Positions 30,561 through 42,664 are shown, numbered from the stretch's first letter. The stretch: 52,558 bases of DNA from Lindgomyces ingoldianus (GCF_010093535.1 NW_022985213.1:164705-217262); one strand, 5' to 3'. A program made the numbers and translations. The notes: generated by a model from the letters alone, not told the origin.

Positions 30561-33259
30561 CCTTATACTAGACTAGATTAAAGTTGTGTCCTACTTATTT
30601 TACTTAGTACTTAAGCGTTTTCTAGTAGAGCTTGCTAGTAAGTATTTCCTTTACTTTCTACTTCTCTACTTTATTAATAGTAATTCTAGGGAGTTTTAGA
30701 AGTTCTTAACTTAGTAGAGAATCTTAAGGGTCTTTATAAAGCACTTTTAGTGCAAAGACATTATATATTTTTAACTTTAAAAGTAGCTTTAGGCAGTATA
30801 AGTTACTAACTTACTTAAGTACTTTAAAAGGACCCTTTTATTAATTAGATAGTGTTTAGCTAGGTCTCTAAACAGCTAGGTTCTTTATGCTTAGGTAGAC
30901 TATGTTACTAACCTTCTAGTTAACTAGCTAGCAGTGGCAGTTAACTACAGTTTGCATCTAATCTTAGGCCTTTTCTATATAGGTCTTTGCTAGCTCCTAG
31001 GCTGCGTGCATGCAGGTTGCTAATGCTAGGGCATCCTTATAATTTAGCTTGTCTATAGCTGTAATAGGTTCTATAGAATGTTTCTAGTCCTAGCTTTAAC
31101 ATAGTTTAGAGCTATATAGAACTTAATATAAAAACATTTTAATTATTACATAAAGTAAGGTTATTTAAGCCTAATTAATTAAAAGTAGTAAAAAACTCTA
31201 GTTATCTTAGTAAAAAAATATAAAAGGCTTTAGTCTTTAATTAATATACTTATTTATAATCTCTGTTTAGCTATTTATCTCTTTATAATAAGCAGTAAAG
31301 AGCTTAACTTTTACACCTAAAATTTAACAAAATTTAGACTAGAAACTAGATATAAACTAAGGTCCTTAATTAAAGATAATAGTTTTAAGTGTATAGCTAA
31401 AATAGTACACTTATTAAACAAATAAGGCAGCTATTTCTTAGGTGTTAATTATTTTATAGTAAAAAATAAAAATAGCTTATTTTAATAAGTAATTAATTAT
31501 AACTATAATTTAATTATATTTAAACTTATTTTTAGAGAACTTCTTAAAGTTAATGCACAAGTGCTGCATTAGTTAAGCAGGAATTAGTAGAGAGTAGATA
31601 AACCCTAGAGTTTAGGTCTGTTTTAGATAAGCCTTATAACAAAAAAGGTAATTCTGTATGTATTATTTATAAGTAGCCTTTATACCCTTCTAGTAGTACT
31701 TTTAGGCTAGTAACTAATAAGTCTTAGTAGCACTTAAGTGTGCTAAGGATACTTAGTTGTAGACTTCTTAGATAAGTTAGGTACATAGTAACAAGTCTGC
31801 TAGCACACATAAGCAGTTAGCATAGAGGAGTAGTCTATTTTTTATTTAATAATAGCAAGGTAGGAGTTCTTACTTTTATATAAAAAAAGCTTAATTTTTT
31901 TAAAGTAATACATTAATTAATTTTAAAAAATCTAAAAAAATAACCTAGTTTAGTTCTTTTATAACATTTAGCATAGCTGCTTAAGTTGTTGTTTAAGTAA
32001 TATAGTACTAGGCTAGTTTAGAGTTAATTTAGAGGTGTAGTTAGTACAGTTCTAGTAAAACTTTTAACTTATTATTAGTTTAAGCTACTTTTAAATTTTC
32101 TACATTTTATTTATAACAACTAAGAATGTCTGCCCTAGTGTTGTTCTTACTAGGGGTGTACTTAATTTAAAAGTAATACTAAGCTAACTTTTTAGCTTAA
32201 CAGACCTAATAAGCATTTAGCACCTTTATTATTATAAAGTACTCTAATAAACAATAATTAGTATATACTAGGGTGCTTATTACTATAGATGTAAGCTTAG
32301 CCCTTTATTATTTAAACATAGTAATAATTATAAATAGCTTTTTATTATGTATCTCTTAGTTTAGCTGTAAACTAGATAAGACCTTACTATAAAATAATAT
32401 AAGGCACTAATTTCTATCTGCTTGTTCTTAAAAAAGAACTTTTACTACTACTTTATTAAAAGCATTAGTTTTAATTTTAGTTTATAATATAAAGTTAAAA
32501 TAGTAAAGTGTAAGTATACTTAGTAGTGTAGACTTTAGCTTTTTAAAAGCTACATTACACTCTAAAGTTTATATAAAAGGGGTAGTAGAGGTCTAAAGTG
32601 TGATAATTAGTTTTACTACATAAAAAAGTTTTAAAATAAATTACTAATAAAATCTAGTAAAGCCTAAGAAGAATTTTACACTTATTATAGTAGTAAGCGC
32701 CTACTAGTTGCGTAGCACCTCTACTTTCTCTAGGTTAACCTCTAGTCTTTTATTTAAAAGTATATAGCTAAAATACCTTATTTAAGTAACATAAAATTTA
32801 CTTTTTTTAATCTTTACTTATAATCCTGCTTACTAGAGCCTTTCTAAAACTTTTTTAATATAAAAGATATAAGTTACTTAGTTCTTTTTAGTGTATATTA
32901 GAACATTATTTAGATACATAAGTACAAATATATCTAGGTAGAGATTAAGTGTAGTATTAATAACCTGTTAAAAAGTTGCTAGGGCGTTAGTTAGTCTAAA
33001 TAGCATAATAAGAAGTTTATATAGTCTTTCTAAAGTATAAAAGGCTGTTATCTATTTATGTTCTTTCTTAATTCTTATTTTATTAAATCTATCTTAGATG
33101 TTAAACTTAGTAAAGTGTTTAGTTCTTTTAAGCTAATTTATAATATCTTAAATAATTAGTAGAGGGTATTAGTCCCTTATAGTATTATTATTTAAAGTGT
33201 AGTAATCTTAACATACTTTTACCTTACTATTTTTCTTTTTTGCAAAGACTACTGCTAAT
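30560..33259 (-). pseudogene. Composite gypsy pol, 3' half
   Basis: Read on the minus strand from 33259: RT text FAKKKNSKVKVC, HFTKFNIQDRFNKIRI, LTNALATF, then the catalytic box MYLNNVLIY at about 32920-32895 (expected YLDD). Next come VKIKKSKFYVT, the RNase H region (about 32560-32150, with ILSCYK-type end), integrase (about 31900-30950) and chromodomain (about 30660-30560). From just after the catalytic box onward it is nearly identical to gypsy A (plus); before it, it resembles gypsy C instead. Stops are of RIP type throughout. Confidence 0.82.
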
Positions 33260-33264
33260 GCTAC
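33260..33264. repeat. Target duplication of copia F, left copy
   Basis: GCTAC, matching GCCAC at 38920-38924 except for one C-to-T change of RIP type. Joining the two sides restores the gypsy RT frame (SNSLVA). Confidence 0.85.
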
Positions 33265-33753
33265 TGTCAGATTGAAGCACTGTTTCTAGGCTTCCTGAGA
33301 TGAATGATGGGTTTGGATATGATGTATGGGATGATTGATTGATTGTATTAATTGTGTTAATTTATTAATCCTTTTTCTGCTCTACTTGTGTGGCTCGGCT
33401 TTTTGTTCTGCCGATCCGAGTCCCTCGCGCACTAGCCCTATGCGCGACCAGCTTGCAACATGCTGCAATTTGCTGCAAAATGCTGTAACATGCTGCAATT
33501 TGCTGCAATTTGCTGCAACATGCTGCAAAATGCNNNNNNNNNNCAATTTGCTGCAAAATGCTGTAACATGCTGCAATTTGCTGCAATTTGCTGCAACATG
33601 CTGCAAAATGCTGCAATTTGCTGCAACATGCTGCAAAATGCTGCAAAATGCAGCAATTTGCAGCAACATACTGTTCAAGCTTATTGCTTGTACTATGTAG
33701 CAGCTTTCGTCAAACGTTCCTCCTGTCTTAACAGTAGGTGCGCATATCTGACA
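33265..33753 (-). mobile_element. Copia F 3' LTR
   Basis: 489 bp as given, longer than its partner (381 bp) because the internal 10-bp array is expanded; it includes ten N. Ends are TGTCAGATATGCGCACC and CTTCAATCTGACA on the minus strand. Overlapping frames of 72-124 codons here translate the array and are not genes. Confidence 0.93.
33461..33667. repeat. Expanded 10-bp minisatellite with gap
   Basis: About 20 units of TGCTGCAANN. The block of seven units before the gap (33534-33543) is repeated after it in the same order, a higher-order duplication. The ten N probably mark a place where the assembler could not bridge the array. Confidence 0.9.
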
Positions 33754-33764
33754 CACCCCCTTAG
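33754..33764 (-). promoter_or_regulatory. Copia F polypurine tract
   Basis: On the minus strand CTAAGGGGGTG directly before the 3' LTR; the usual plus-strand primer position. Confidence 0.75.
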
Positions 33765-36700
33765 CTTAGACATGCTTTAAGCTGGTTCCTAATTGCGCAA
33801 CCTTAGTATGCTTCTAGGGCTTCTATTCTTGCTTTAATCTCTTCCATATCTGCTTCCTAACTGACTATCCTCTCCCTGACGTTAACTAGCCGAATTTGCT
33901 AAAGAAAGCTTAGCTATTTGCTAGCTAGAAGCGCTTTAGTGAGTCTGTCTGCAAGCATCTTGCTAGAGGGGACATAGACAACCTTAATTATTTGTTAAGA
34001 GACTTCCTGTCAGAGCCAGTGGTTATGGATGTTAACATGTCGGAGCTTAGTTTAAAGTTAAGATATCTCTTTGTTTACTAGTTAAATTGTCTGCTTGTTG
34101 TTGCACTAGATTGTAATAGTTAAATTAGGCATCTTAACCTGCAGTTTGTTAAGAAGCATTCTTGTAAACATAGCTTTCTTAGCAACTTAGGACAGTGCAA
34201 GTAATTCTGCTTCTGTTGTTAATGTTGTGACTGTATCTTGTTTATTTACTTACTATGTAATCTATTTGCTAAATAGTTAAATAACGTAGCCCTAAAAGCT
34301 CTTCCTATCTAGTGTATTATCTGCAAATGACGCATTGCTTGCTACTACAAGGTAGTCTTCTCCTCCTAATTAGAGTGCGTACGTCCGTGTCGCATGTAGG
34401 TACAGGATGACTCAATTAGCTGCATCCTGATAGTCAGATGCGGGATTTGTGAGAAACCGTGCAAGGCGTGATGTAGCAAAGGCAATGTCTAGTCTTATAG
34501 TAACTGCTGCGAAGAGCAGAGATCTAATCTTCTGCTAATATTAATTTACCTCTAATAGGGTTGCAAAACTAGATTGCAGCATAAGTTTAATCCCACTTAT
34601 AGGTGTAGCATGCTGCAGGTCCTTTCTGTTAGCTAGCCTAGCTATCTTATTAATATATAAGGCCTATAACAGCTAAATTATTTATTACTATTAATCTCTA
34701 ATAATCTTAACTTCTAGGAACTATTGTAGGTCCTTGCCTCCTGTTAGGGTATACTTCTCTTGTAACTAGTCTACTACACGCTGTGCATCTGCTTTAGAGC
34801 CTTTTCTGTGCGCAACAATAAGGTTGTCTATGTAGAAAAAGATAAATATTCTAGCTTTAGTTATGCAGTAGGGTTTATGTAGGACAGCTAAGAACCTAAG
34901 GCTTTTAAGAGTTGTTGTAAAATAGTGTTGCTAGAGTAGAAAAGAAATTTGCAGGCTATATAGTGCTTTTTAAAGCTTTAGTATTATACCTAGTTTCTAA
35001 TAGCCTCTTAGCATCTGCATGTAGATATTACAGTTAATTGCTGCATGTATAAATGTGTTAGTTATGTTATATTGTTTAAGCTCTAGGTTAAAGCGTACAG
35101 ATATTACTATTAGCATTTAAAATAAGCGTCCTACTAGAGTAGCAGCGTAGGTATCTTGTGTAGTAATGTTTCTTTATTAATTACTGTAGACTACTAGTTG
35201 CGCCTTACATCTTTGCAATCTATAGTGCTTGTTAAGCTTATAAGTGTACACCTACATATAATCTAGAATCTGCTGTCTAGCTGCCTTAATTAGCTTTGTC
35301 TAGACCTCTGTCTAGGATTTTATTGTCTAATAACTGTCTAGGTGCGTTCTTTCTGCTGCCTTAAACATCTTATATAGAGGGTGCTTCTCTAGTTGCTTTT
35401 AGGTTAATAGCAGAGGTAGCAGCTAGCTTCTATAAGGTGTCTTTCTTTTAGATAGCATCTTTATTAATGCTGCTTTATCTAGCGTCTTGCTACTATGCTT
35501 TCCTACACTTCTAGATCTTATGCTAGCTATAAAGGCTGCAGCCTATAGTACAGTCTTTAGCAACTCTATTTAGCTTAGCTTTAGTGCTGCTCTAGCTATT
35601 AACTGCATAAGCAATGCTGCAGGTAGCAGAGTGTTTAAAAGAGACAAATAGTTATCTCTAATCTTCCTTCCTTAATAGTAGCCTAGTAGGTCTACTTTGT
35701 TAAAATTTAATGTATTGTCTGCAGTGTTGTCTTTATAAAATAACTCTGTCTCTAGCTAATAACTACGTGTTAGAAGCTTAATTATTCTAATATATATAGC
35801 AATTTCCTTTACTGTGTTGTACATAAGGTTATCTATTAAGTCTTTAGGCTTGCTGCTAAAGATTAAGTGTTTATTAAAAATAATGTTATATGTACAGATT
35901 ACTTTTACTAGCAGTAGTATCTATACGCAGTAGATGTTTAATAATTAGTACCTAACTAGATATCTAATCCACGCCTTTAGGTCTAGCCTCTGTAGCTTAG
36001 ATTTGTTCTAATGTGTGTTATTAGTTATTATAAATGCTTTACAGCTATAAGCTCTTAGATGTGTAAGGCTTAGCTTTTAAATTAACATAACAACTCTATT
36101 ATTTAGAGCTACTTATATAAAGAAGATCTTATATAGTGTCTTCTAGTTGTTAGCATAGTTTAGCGTCTAATTGTATAGGTATACGCCTGCTCTAGTAATG
36201 TATAGCTATATGTTCTATAGTAGGTTAGCATCTAGTTGCATAGCCTGTAACGTCTTCTTATTCACACCTTCTAAGCGTTTAGCTTCTCTGTTCTAGGCTT
36301 ATGTATCTAGTGCTAAAGGCTTAACAGTTATTCTATATAATGCTAGCTAGCGTTTTATCTCTAGTTTTACTGTTATAATCTTATTATTAGCTTTAATAAC
36401 TTTTACAGTAATGTTATAATAGTTCTTTAGAAAAAAAATAAAGATTATAAAAGCTTTAATAATTAATTTAGTAGGCCTGTTATTCTTAAAGTAGAGGTTC
36501 TACTAAAGGCTAGAATACTTGTTAGTAATTAGCATTTAACTCTGCTCTTTTATAATGCTCTGTGCTTTATATGCATAAAAATTAATTAATAGTCTCTTAC
36601 TAAGTCTACTGTTGCTAATTTATAGTGCGCAGCTAATTTATTATTATATCTTAGCTCTGCTACACAAGTTACATTAGACTGTTATAATTCCTTTAATTTA

Positions 36701-38505
36701 CACCCCTTTAGCTTGCTATATAAGGTGTTAAAGTGTAGCTAGTCTAGGGTGTCCTAAACGCTTATGCTATAGCTCTACTAATGCCTTTTATAGACTATGT
36801 TTAGTTCTTATGTTAATTATGTATGTATAATATAAGCCCTTCTGTAGTAGATAGTACTTTAACACCTATTAGCTATAGATCTCTATAAGATCTTTAATTA
36901 TTATCCTATCTAAGGCCTTTAAAGCAGTTAGCTCTGCTTATGTGTCCTACTAGATTCCTTTCTATTATAGTAGGCAGAACAAGACTAGGTTGCACAGCAG
37001 GTCTAGGCACAGTGCAGCGTTATGTAGTACAAGACTATATGCTTAACTGTGTGTTCTATGCTTACTTTTTAGGCTTAGTGTAATTAATCTGTAGCTTTAA
37101 ATCTATACACAAGAGTTTCTAGACTAGATAAAGTCTCTTAGTGTTAGTAAACAATAGTTGTAGATTTAATTAGAATTATTTATAATATAGCATGTTAAGC
37201 CTAAGTTAAGGATAAATAATTCTCTTAGTAGATATCTGTTCTAGTTTAAATTAACTATAGCTAGTAATAGAGCTGCCTTAACTTTTAATACTTTCTAGCC
37301 TTTAAGTTAGTCTTCTTGTATCTCTAGTGTAGGTGTATGTAAACTCTTTAGGATTAGTATTCTTAAATTATGTCTACGCTACCCTCTTAGTAGGCCTTAA
37401 AATTCTAAGTTGTGCTTACGCTTTAATGCTACAAGCTTTTTAACTCTCTTATTTAGCATCTACTAGTCTAGTGCTCTGTCTAGATAGACATAGAAGCAGT
37501 CCTTTAGTGCATAGATATGTCCGCATGTAGGACATTTAGTGCCTCCTGTTTTAGCAGGTTTCTAGCTTAAAGATAACTTTCTGTTATCTTTTTAATAACG
37601 TTAATATTAAGGTCTACTTTATTTTCTTAATATTACAACTTCTGCACTACAGGCGTCCCTATTTATGCCCTAGGTAGTTTTCCTACTTTTAGTAAAGTAT
37701 AACAAGTTATTTATTGTAAAGGCAGCTTTATGCTTTTCTATATGTATTAAATAATTTAACATTATATGTTCTTAGAAGCGCTTTATTATTTCTTTTTAAT
37801 TTATATCTAGTGTGAACTGTCTTCTTTCCTAAAAGGTTATAGACTAATAAGGGGCGACTTTATTTATAGTAGTTAGAAAGTCCTTTGCTACAGCGTTAAA
37901 CTGCGTTGTTTCTAGAACATTTTGTGTCTCCGCTTCTATAGCAGCGTAGTCATACTCTGCTAGCCACAGGTCCTATATGCTTGCGTTTCTTAGCAGCTTT
38001 AGAGATGCATTATATTAGTTGTGCACATGTTCTTGTTTAAATTAGTTATTAACGCCTACTGTAGCTTTAAGGTTTGTAATCCACTGTCTAAGTAGTTAAT
38101 CTAGGGAACAGCATGTACACTGCAGATGCGGGCTGACTGTTAACTAGATAAAGATAATAATCTGTTAGAGGCTTAATTACTCTCTTTTATAATTATGTCT
38201 GTCACTCTTGTACTTGTCAGCCTTAATCTTGTAGTATTTAATGGCTTCTTTAAAGGCTCTAACACCGCTTGTCAATAGCTTGTTCAGGTGCGTAGGCGTT
38301 TTGACGTTGGAGGCTGGTGAAAACTCAGCTATTAGCGGCATCTCTAGAGCTCTTGGTTTAGAGATCATTTGGATGGTCAACTTAGGGTCCACTTGCGGCC
38401 AGATGCCGTGCGCTGCACATCTCGATTGCAGCTGCATCATCCAGGCTCTGTAGTCGGTGTGGTCTCGAAGGACGACTGTCGCGTCTCGAGGAGGCTGGGT
38501 GGCCA
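33765..38505 (-). pseudogene. Copia F pol and end of gag, RIP-inactivated
   Basis: Minus strand, read through stops. Zinc knuckle-like CPTCGHIYALKDCFYVY at 37537-37487. Protease FILNLGLTCYI at about 37222-37185 (expected LDSGAT, Asp to Asn). GAG-pre-integrase HKRLGHPRLATL near 36765-36730. Integrase core about 36680-36100, with the Glu block read as NREAKRLEG (expected NGxAER). A copia signature near 35990-35900 reads YLVRYQLLNIYC. RT has the box FFYIDNLIVAH at about 34845-34810 (expected YVDD, second Asp to Asn). RNase H at about 34370-34150 reads ASNASFADNTLDRKSF, then TEAELLALS. Length and order are those of a normal copia polyprotein of about 1,500 codons. Confidence 0.92.
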
Positions 38506-38506
38506 T
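38177..38506 (-). pseudogene. Copia F gag N-terminus, intact 109-codon piece
   Basis: An ATG at 38506 opens MATQPPRDATVVLRDHTDYR followed by AWMMQLQSRCAAHGIWPQVD, the typical start of a copia gag with the DxxxYxxW motif. The frame is open to 38177, where RIP stops begin. It is 32 bp downstream of the 5' LTR, so this is the natural start. It is clearly less mutated than the rest of the element. Plus-strand frames in the same place are shadows. Confidence 0.88.
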
Positions 38507-38538
38507 TTTGTATTGATGGAGGCACTGAGACTCTTAAT
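38507..38538 (-). promoter_or_regulatory. Copia F leader, probable primer-binding region
   Basis: The minus-strand leader after the LTR begins ATTAAGAGTCTCAGTGCC. A loose resemblance to the anticodon-region complement of initiator tRNA (GTTATGAGCC) used by some copia elements is visible, but too weak to name the primer. Confidence 0.35.
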
Positions 38539-38919
38539 TGTTAGATTAAAGCACTGTTTCTAGGCTTCCTAAGATGAATAATAGGTTTAGATATGATGTA
38601 TAGGATGATTGATTGATTGTATTAATTATGTTGATTTATTAATCCTTTTTCTGCTCTACTTGTGTTGCTCGGCTTTTTGTTCTGCCGATCCGAGTCCCTC
38701 GCGCACTAGCCCTATGCGCGACCAGCTTGCAACATGCTGCAATTTGCTGCAAAATGCTGTAACATGCTGCAATTTGCTGCAATTTGCTGCAACATGCTGC
38801 AACATGCTGCAAAATGCTGCAATTTGCAGCAACATACTGTTCGAGCTTATTGCTCGTACTATGTAGCAGCTTTCGTCAAACGTTCCTCCTGTCTTGACAG
38901 TAGGTGCGCATATCTGACA
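38539..38919 (-). mobile_element. Copia F 5' LTR
   Basis: 381 bp, same ends as the 3' LTR, one end RIP-altered (TGTTAGATT on the plus strand). It contains ten units of the 10-bp array at 38735-38834. Open frames of 73-85 codons here are array translations. Confidence 0.93.
38735..38834. repeat. 10-bp minisatellite in copia F 5' LTR
   Basis: Exactly ten units of TGCTGCAANN/TGCTGTAACA, with an order different from the solo LTR (8532-8631). The 3' LTR of the same element has about twice as many. Confidence 0.9.
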
Positions 38920-38924
38920 GCCAC
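38920..38924. repeat. Target duplication of copia F, right copy
   Basis: GCCAC, the unmutated form of GCTAC at 33260-33264. Confidence 0.85.
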
Positions 38925-40930
38925 TAGGCTGTTACTTTCCCTAATATGTTCTTAGGCTAACATTCTGTCTATATACTCCTGCAGAGCATCTTTTTAAGCT
39001 TTTATTAAGAGTTGTAGTTTATAAGTTTTTAGTTATAAGTTTAGCTTAAGATTAATTGCGTAATCTTAGGGCTAGTGTAGTAGCAGTTCTTCTAGATCTT
39101 CTAGGGTTTTAAACATGTCCTTATAGTCTTAGTATTCTTCTAGTAGTCTAGTTGCTTTATAGGCTATTTAATAAATTCTAACCTAATTAAGATTTTATTT
39201 TTTTTTAAATTCTTTAAAAAAGATTTCTTCTAGCTCTTTCTTTATTAGGCAGACAGCCTAGGCTTTTAGTTCCTAACAGGGGAACCTTTTTAGCCTTTCT
39301 TATTAATAGGTTAGGCAGGAGTCCTTTTAACATGCTAACTATGCTACTTTTACGCAATCCTAGTTAGTTAGAGACATAGTTTACTAGTTAATTATTAGAT
39401 TATGCTTATAAAGCTAGTTATAGCCTAGTATTACTTAGTATTTGCCTTTTAGCAGCAGTATGTTAAAAGATATCTAATTATTAATTTCTTTAGCTTTAGT
39501 AATAAGTTCTTTTGTTTTAAGTTAGATTTATTCTGCCCTATATTCTATTAATAAGGCATTAGCTAAGGATACTCTAAAAAGGTTCTTCTTTTTTTAGAAA
39601 AGTATGTTATTTTAGTTAACCTACTTAAAGTTAATTACTGTAAACATGCATCTGCTGTCTATTAAGGCAAGTCCTGTCTATTCCTAGCCTAGGTGTTAAA
39701 AAGTAAGTTTAGTTATTAGGCTCTAACTTAGTCCTTATCTAACTATAATAAAAACGCAGAGTTTATAAAGTGTTTCTTTATAGTTTATTTTATTATCTTT
39801 TTTAACAGCTTTAGCTGCGTTTTTGTATTCTGTAACTTAATCTAATTATACTTTATACTCCTAGTGTCCTAGTATTATGCATTTTAATATAGTGCACTAA
39901 GCGTCTTCTATTTTATAGTAATATAGCATCTAGTTGTTTTACTAGTGTGCTCTCTATTAGAAGTAATAGAACATACATGCTGCCTTGTTGTTGCATTCTG
40001 TCTATAGTTCCTGTTTATAGTCTATACTGTCCTTGCAATAGAGGCAGTGTAGCATTTTACAAGTAGATGCTATGCTAGCTAATGTATTAGTCTTAGGTGC
40101 GCTTTCTTGTATTCTGTGTGGCCACTAGCTAGCCCTGTGCTTAGTTAGCTAGTGTTTAATGCAGTACTTGTTACTGCACAGGTACTAGGTATAGGGACAT
40201 TCTCTAAGATTGTTCTGTACTAGTATTAGCTAGACCTATGTCTACCTTAGGTACTTCTTAGTTGTTATTTTTTATAATAAATAGCTTTAGTAGGTATAAT
40301 AAAACTTATTATGTTACTTACTTCTACAGAAAATGCAGTATCTTTTATTTTATTAGGTTTCTAAATCCTTACAAGTAATAGCTAATGCAGAGGGAGGTGT
40401 ATTAGCTTGTTCTTAGCATAGATTAAGTGTTAACAATAGCATACACTACTAGTTAGAGCCTTTTTTTTTATTAAGAATCTTTTAAAACATCTTCTATTAT
40501 TCTGCAGTGTTTATAACTGTGTATTATGTTTTAGTAATTTCTTTTAATATACTATAGGTTTTAACATTATTATTAATGTGTACCTTGTACATTAATTTCT
40601 TATACCTTTATGTGTTATGCGTGTTGCTGCATTTCTAGCAGTTACTATAAGTAAATTAATATCTTAGCTCTTAAGTAGAGATTCTTGTTATTAGTTATCT
40701 TAAAGAAATTTTTTTTTTTTTTAACATTTATAACATATGTCACAGCTTAGGTGTAGCCTTACTATTCTTTATAGGTAGCAGCCTGTTCTAGTGCTCTAAA
40801 GACTTTGTTATTATCTTATACTTTAACTTTCTAGTATTCTATAAGGCATTCTTTAGATTTATAATTATCTCTGCATTACTAGCAAAGATGTTTGTCTAGT
40901 CTATCTAAGATTTCTTATCCTGTTAGACTT
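38925..40930 (-). pseudogene. Composite gypsy pol, 5' half (protease and RT start)
   Basis: Just before the copia insertion the minus strand reads ALQEYIDRMLA*EHIRESNS (about 38985-38925), the RT N-terminus. An upstream segment EDLEELLLH*P*DYAINL (about 39110-39055) is the usual pre-RT block of Ty3/gypsy polyproteins. The protease should lie at about 39500-40400, but I cannot fix its Asp motif; the region is too decayed. Between about 39200 and 40900 I can follow text but name no further domain. Confidence 0.65.
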
Positions 40931-42009
40931 TATTTTATATGCATTGCTTTTATAGTTAGTCTTTTTTTATTTTTCTAGTTACTAGAGTCTAGGCATTCTT
41001 GTTAGTAATGTTCTACTTTTTTATAGTTAAGACACACTCTTTTTTTAAGCTATTTTTGCTATTCCCTAGTTAGTAGCAGCTTCTTGCCTTAGCAGTACTT
41101 GCTCTTTTTCTTAGGTAAGCTTTATATATATTTAGCATAACTAAGGTCTATAGGTTTACTATTAAACCTCTAGCTCTCCTTCTTTCTCTAGAACACCTTA
41201 GGTTTCTAGAATGTTATGCTAGGGCGTTTTTCTTTTAGACATTTCTAATGTCTTTTATTATATGTTATTACTTTTTTAACATATTCCTTAAATGCATCTA
41301 GCTTACTACTGTGCATAAATTTATTCTTAACTTTATTAAATAGTCTTCTGTAGAACATTCTTCTAATAGCTAACTAGTCTGTCTATTTACTAATAGCTAG
41401 TTGTTTGCAGAAGTAGGCTGCGTAAAGTTAGACTGCCTCTTTTCCTTGTTATAGGGTGTCTATTCTGTTAACTGCTTTTTCCTTCTAGTTTAGTTGCCTA
41501 TAGATAGTAGTAAGGGCTTACTTAAAAAAGTTAAGGTCTTAGAAGATTACTTATGTTTTAACTAAAAGTATTTCTTCTATAGTTTTATGCTTTATCTAAT
41601 TATTAGCATGTAGTTAGAACTAAATAGCTAGAGATTCTTTAAGATGTAGTCCTATCTAGGAAATTATTTTTTTACTAGTTTAAAAGGCGCCCTTATTATA
41701 TTGCATGTAAAGATAGCATTAGGTAAAAAATAGCTTAAGGTCTTTTAAAGTTCTATTAAAGGGTTTTAGAGAAGCTAGGCGTAGGGACTTCTTTAACTTA
41801 ATACTTGTTTTTTCTTTTGCTATGTTCTAGAGTTTAGCTACCTCTACATAGAGTGCGTGTAGCTACTGTGTTTAGAGTAGTTAAGCATACTATTAGAGTT
41901 GCGCCTTTAGTGTTTTAACTTTATGTTAAAGATGTTATATCTATTAGTTCTATTCTTCTTTGCTTTTAGACAGGACTTTGCTAGTGCCTGCAGCACTAGC
42001 TCCTGTCAT
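40930..42009 (-). pseudogene. Composite gypsy gag
   Basis: The ATG at 42009, 53 bp after LTR B, gives MTGASAAGTSKVLSKSKEE. A retrotransposon gag core follows (about 41780-41240: LKLFFT*CYLYMQYNK, AVNRID, AAYFCKQLAI, FYRRLFNKVKNKF), ending in a degraded CCHC knuckle VCLNYKKVEHYQQECLD at about 41035-40985 with the second Cys turned to Tyr. Gag packages the RNA. The leader resembles that of gypsy C. Stops are mostly TAG (Gln or Trp). Confidence 0.8.
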
Positions 42010-42061
42010 ACTAGTATTAAAGAAGGTGTAAGAGGCTATACTTTGCAGGGGTAGTAATTAC

Positions 42062-42664
42062 TGTTATAATTCTTACTCTAGTAAAATAGTATTTTTAGGA
42101 GTACTTTAGCCTGTAGTGTTTAGTAAGGGGGGGTAGGACTTAGCTAGATTAAGTGTACAGTTTGTTAAGCAAAGTATAGGTTTTAGCAGAGTAGAGAAGG
42201 CAGGTTGTAGTTTAACCTAGCAGCTGTATAGAGAGCTAGTAAACCTAATCTGTAGGGATAAGAGTAAAGGTATATATAGTGCAAGATATACAAGTTAGCA
42301 GTGTCCTCTTTATAAAGGTTTTAATGCTTCTTATTTATTAAATAGTTAAAGGTAGATAATAAACTAAACAGTAATTACAACCTTCTAACTATAGTTGTGA
42401 TTAAGATTATATACATAAGGTTTGCATGCTCTGCATGCTTGCATGCTAGTTTCTGTACAGCCTGCATAGCCTGCAAGCCTGCAAGCCTGCATAGCTTATT
42501 AGATGATGCACTCCGCCAGGCTTTTGTCTAAAAGCCGGAGCTATTCCTCATCCGTCCTATCACGTGATTCGCTCAGCGCGGGGCTAAGCGTCTTCCATCC
42601 GACGTTGTTCGGGCTGTGTGGGACAGCCAGTTGGGTCATTACGGTCTGACTGTTGGCTGTAACA
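42062..42664 (-). mobile_element. LTR B, 5' LTR of the composite gypsy
   Basis: 603 bp; minus strand TGTTACAGCCAACAG to AGAATTATAACA. Same family as the solo LTR at 42828-43433. The first 180 bp on the minus strand (42664-42490) are nearly unmutated while the rest is RIP-altered. It contains repeats of GCCTGCAA/GCATGCAA type (about 42420-42500). A bordering AAGGG (42665-42669) could be one half of a target duplication whose partner is not seen. Confidence 0.9.

Larger units (their letters stand above)
33265..38919 (-). mobile_element. Complete copia element, family F
   Basis: 5.65 kb: 5' LTR 38919-38539, gag, protease, integrase, RT, RNase H, PPT, 3' LTR 33753-33265, all on the minus strand in copia order. 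It lies in the RT of the composite gypsy with a 5-bp duplication. gag's first 110 codons and the LTRs are mostly spared; the rest is heavily RIP-mutated. Families of the LTR also occur at 670-10000 (split) and 8345-8716 (solo). Confidence 0.95.
29020..42664 (-). mobile_element. Composite gypsy element (3' LTR A, 5' LTR B), split by copia F
   Basis: On the minus strand: LTR B (42664-42062), gag (42009-about 40930), protease/RT start (to 38925), then after the copia insertion RT, RNase H, integrase and chromodomain (33259-about 30560), 3' region, PPT and LTR A (29309-29020). The pol frame joins cleanly across the copia insertion with a duplicated 5-mer, so both halves belong together. The two LTRs, however, are of different families. 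Flanks GACAA (left) and AAGGG (right) do not match. Heavily RIP-mutated apart from LTR ends. Confidence 0.75.

Noticed and set aside
33461..33667. CRISPR-like regular repeat
   Set aside because: Units are 10 bp, contiguous and without spacers, inside a eukaryotic LTR.
33335..33780. Overlapping 72-124 codon frames rich in Cys, Leu, Gln, Ala
   Set aside because: They are translations of a 10-bp array, open in several frames at once (also at 8316-8851 and 38609-38955), and cross an assembly gap.
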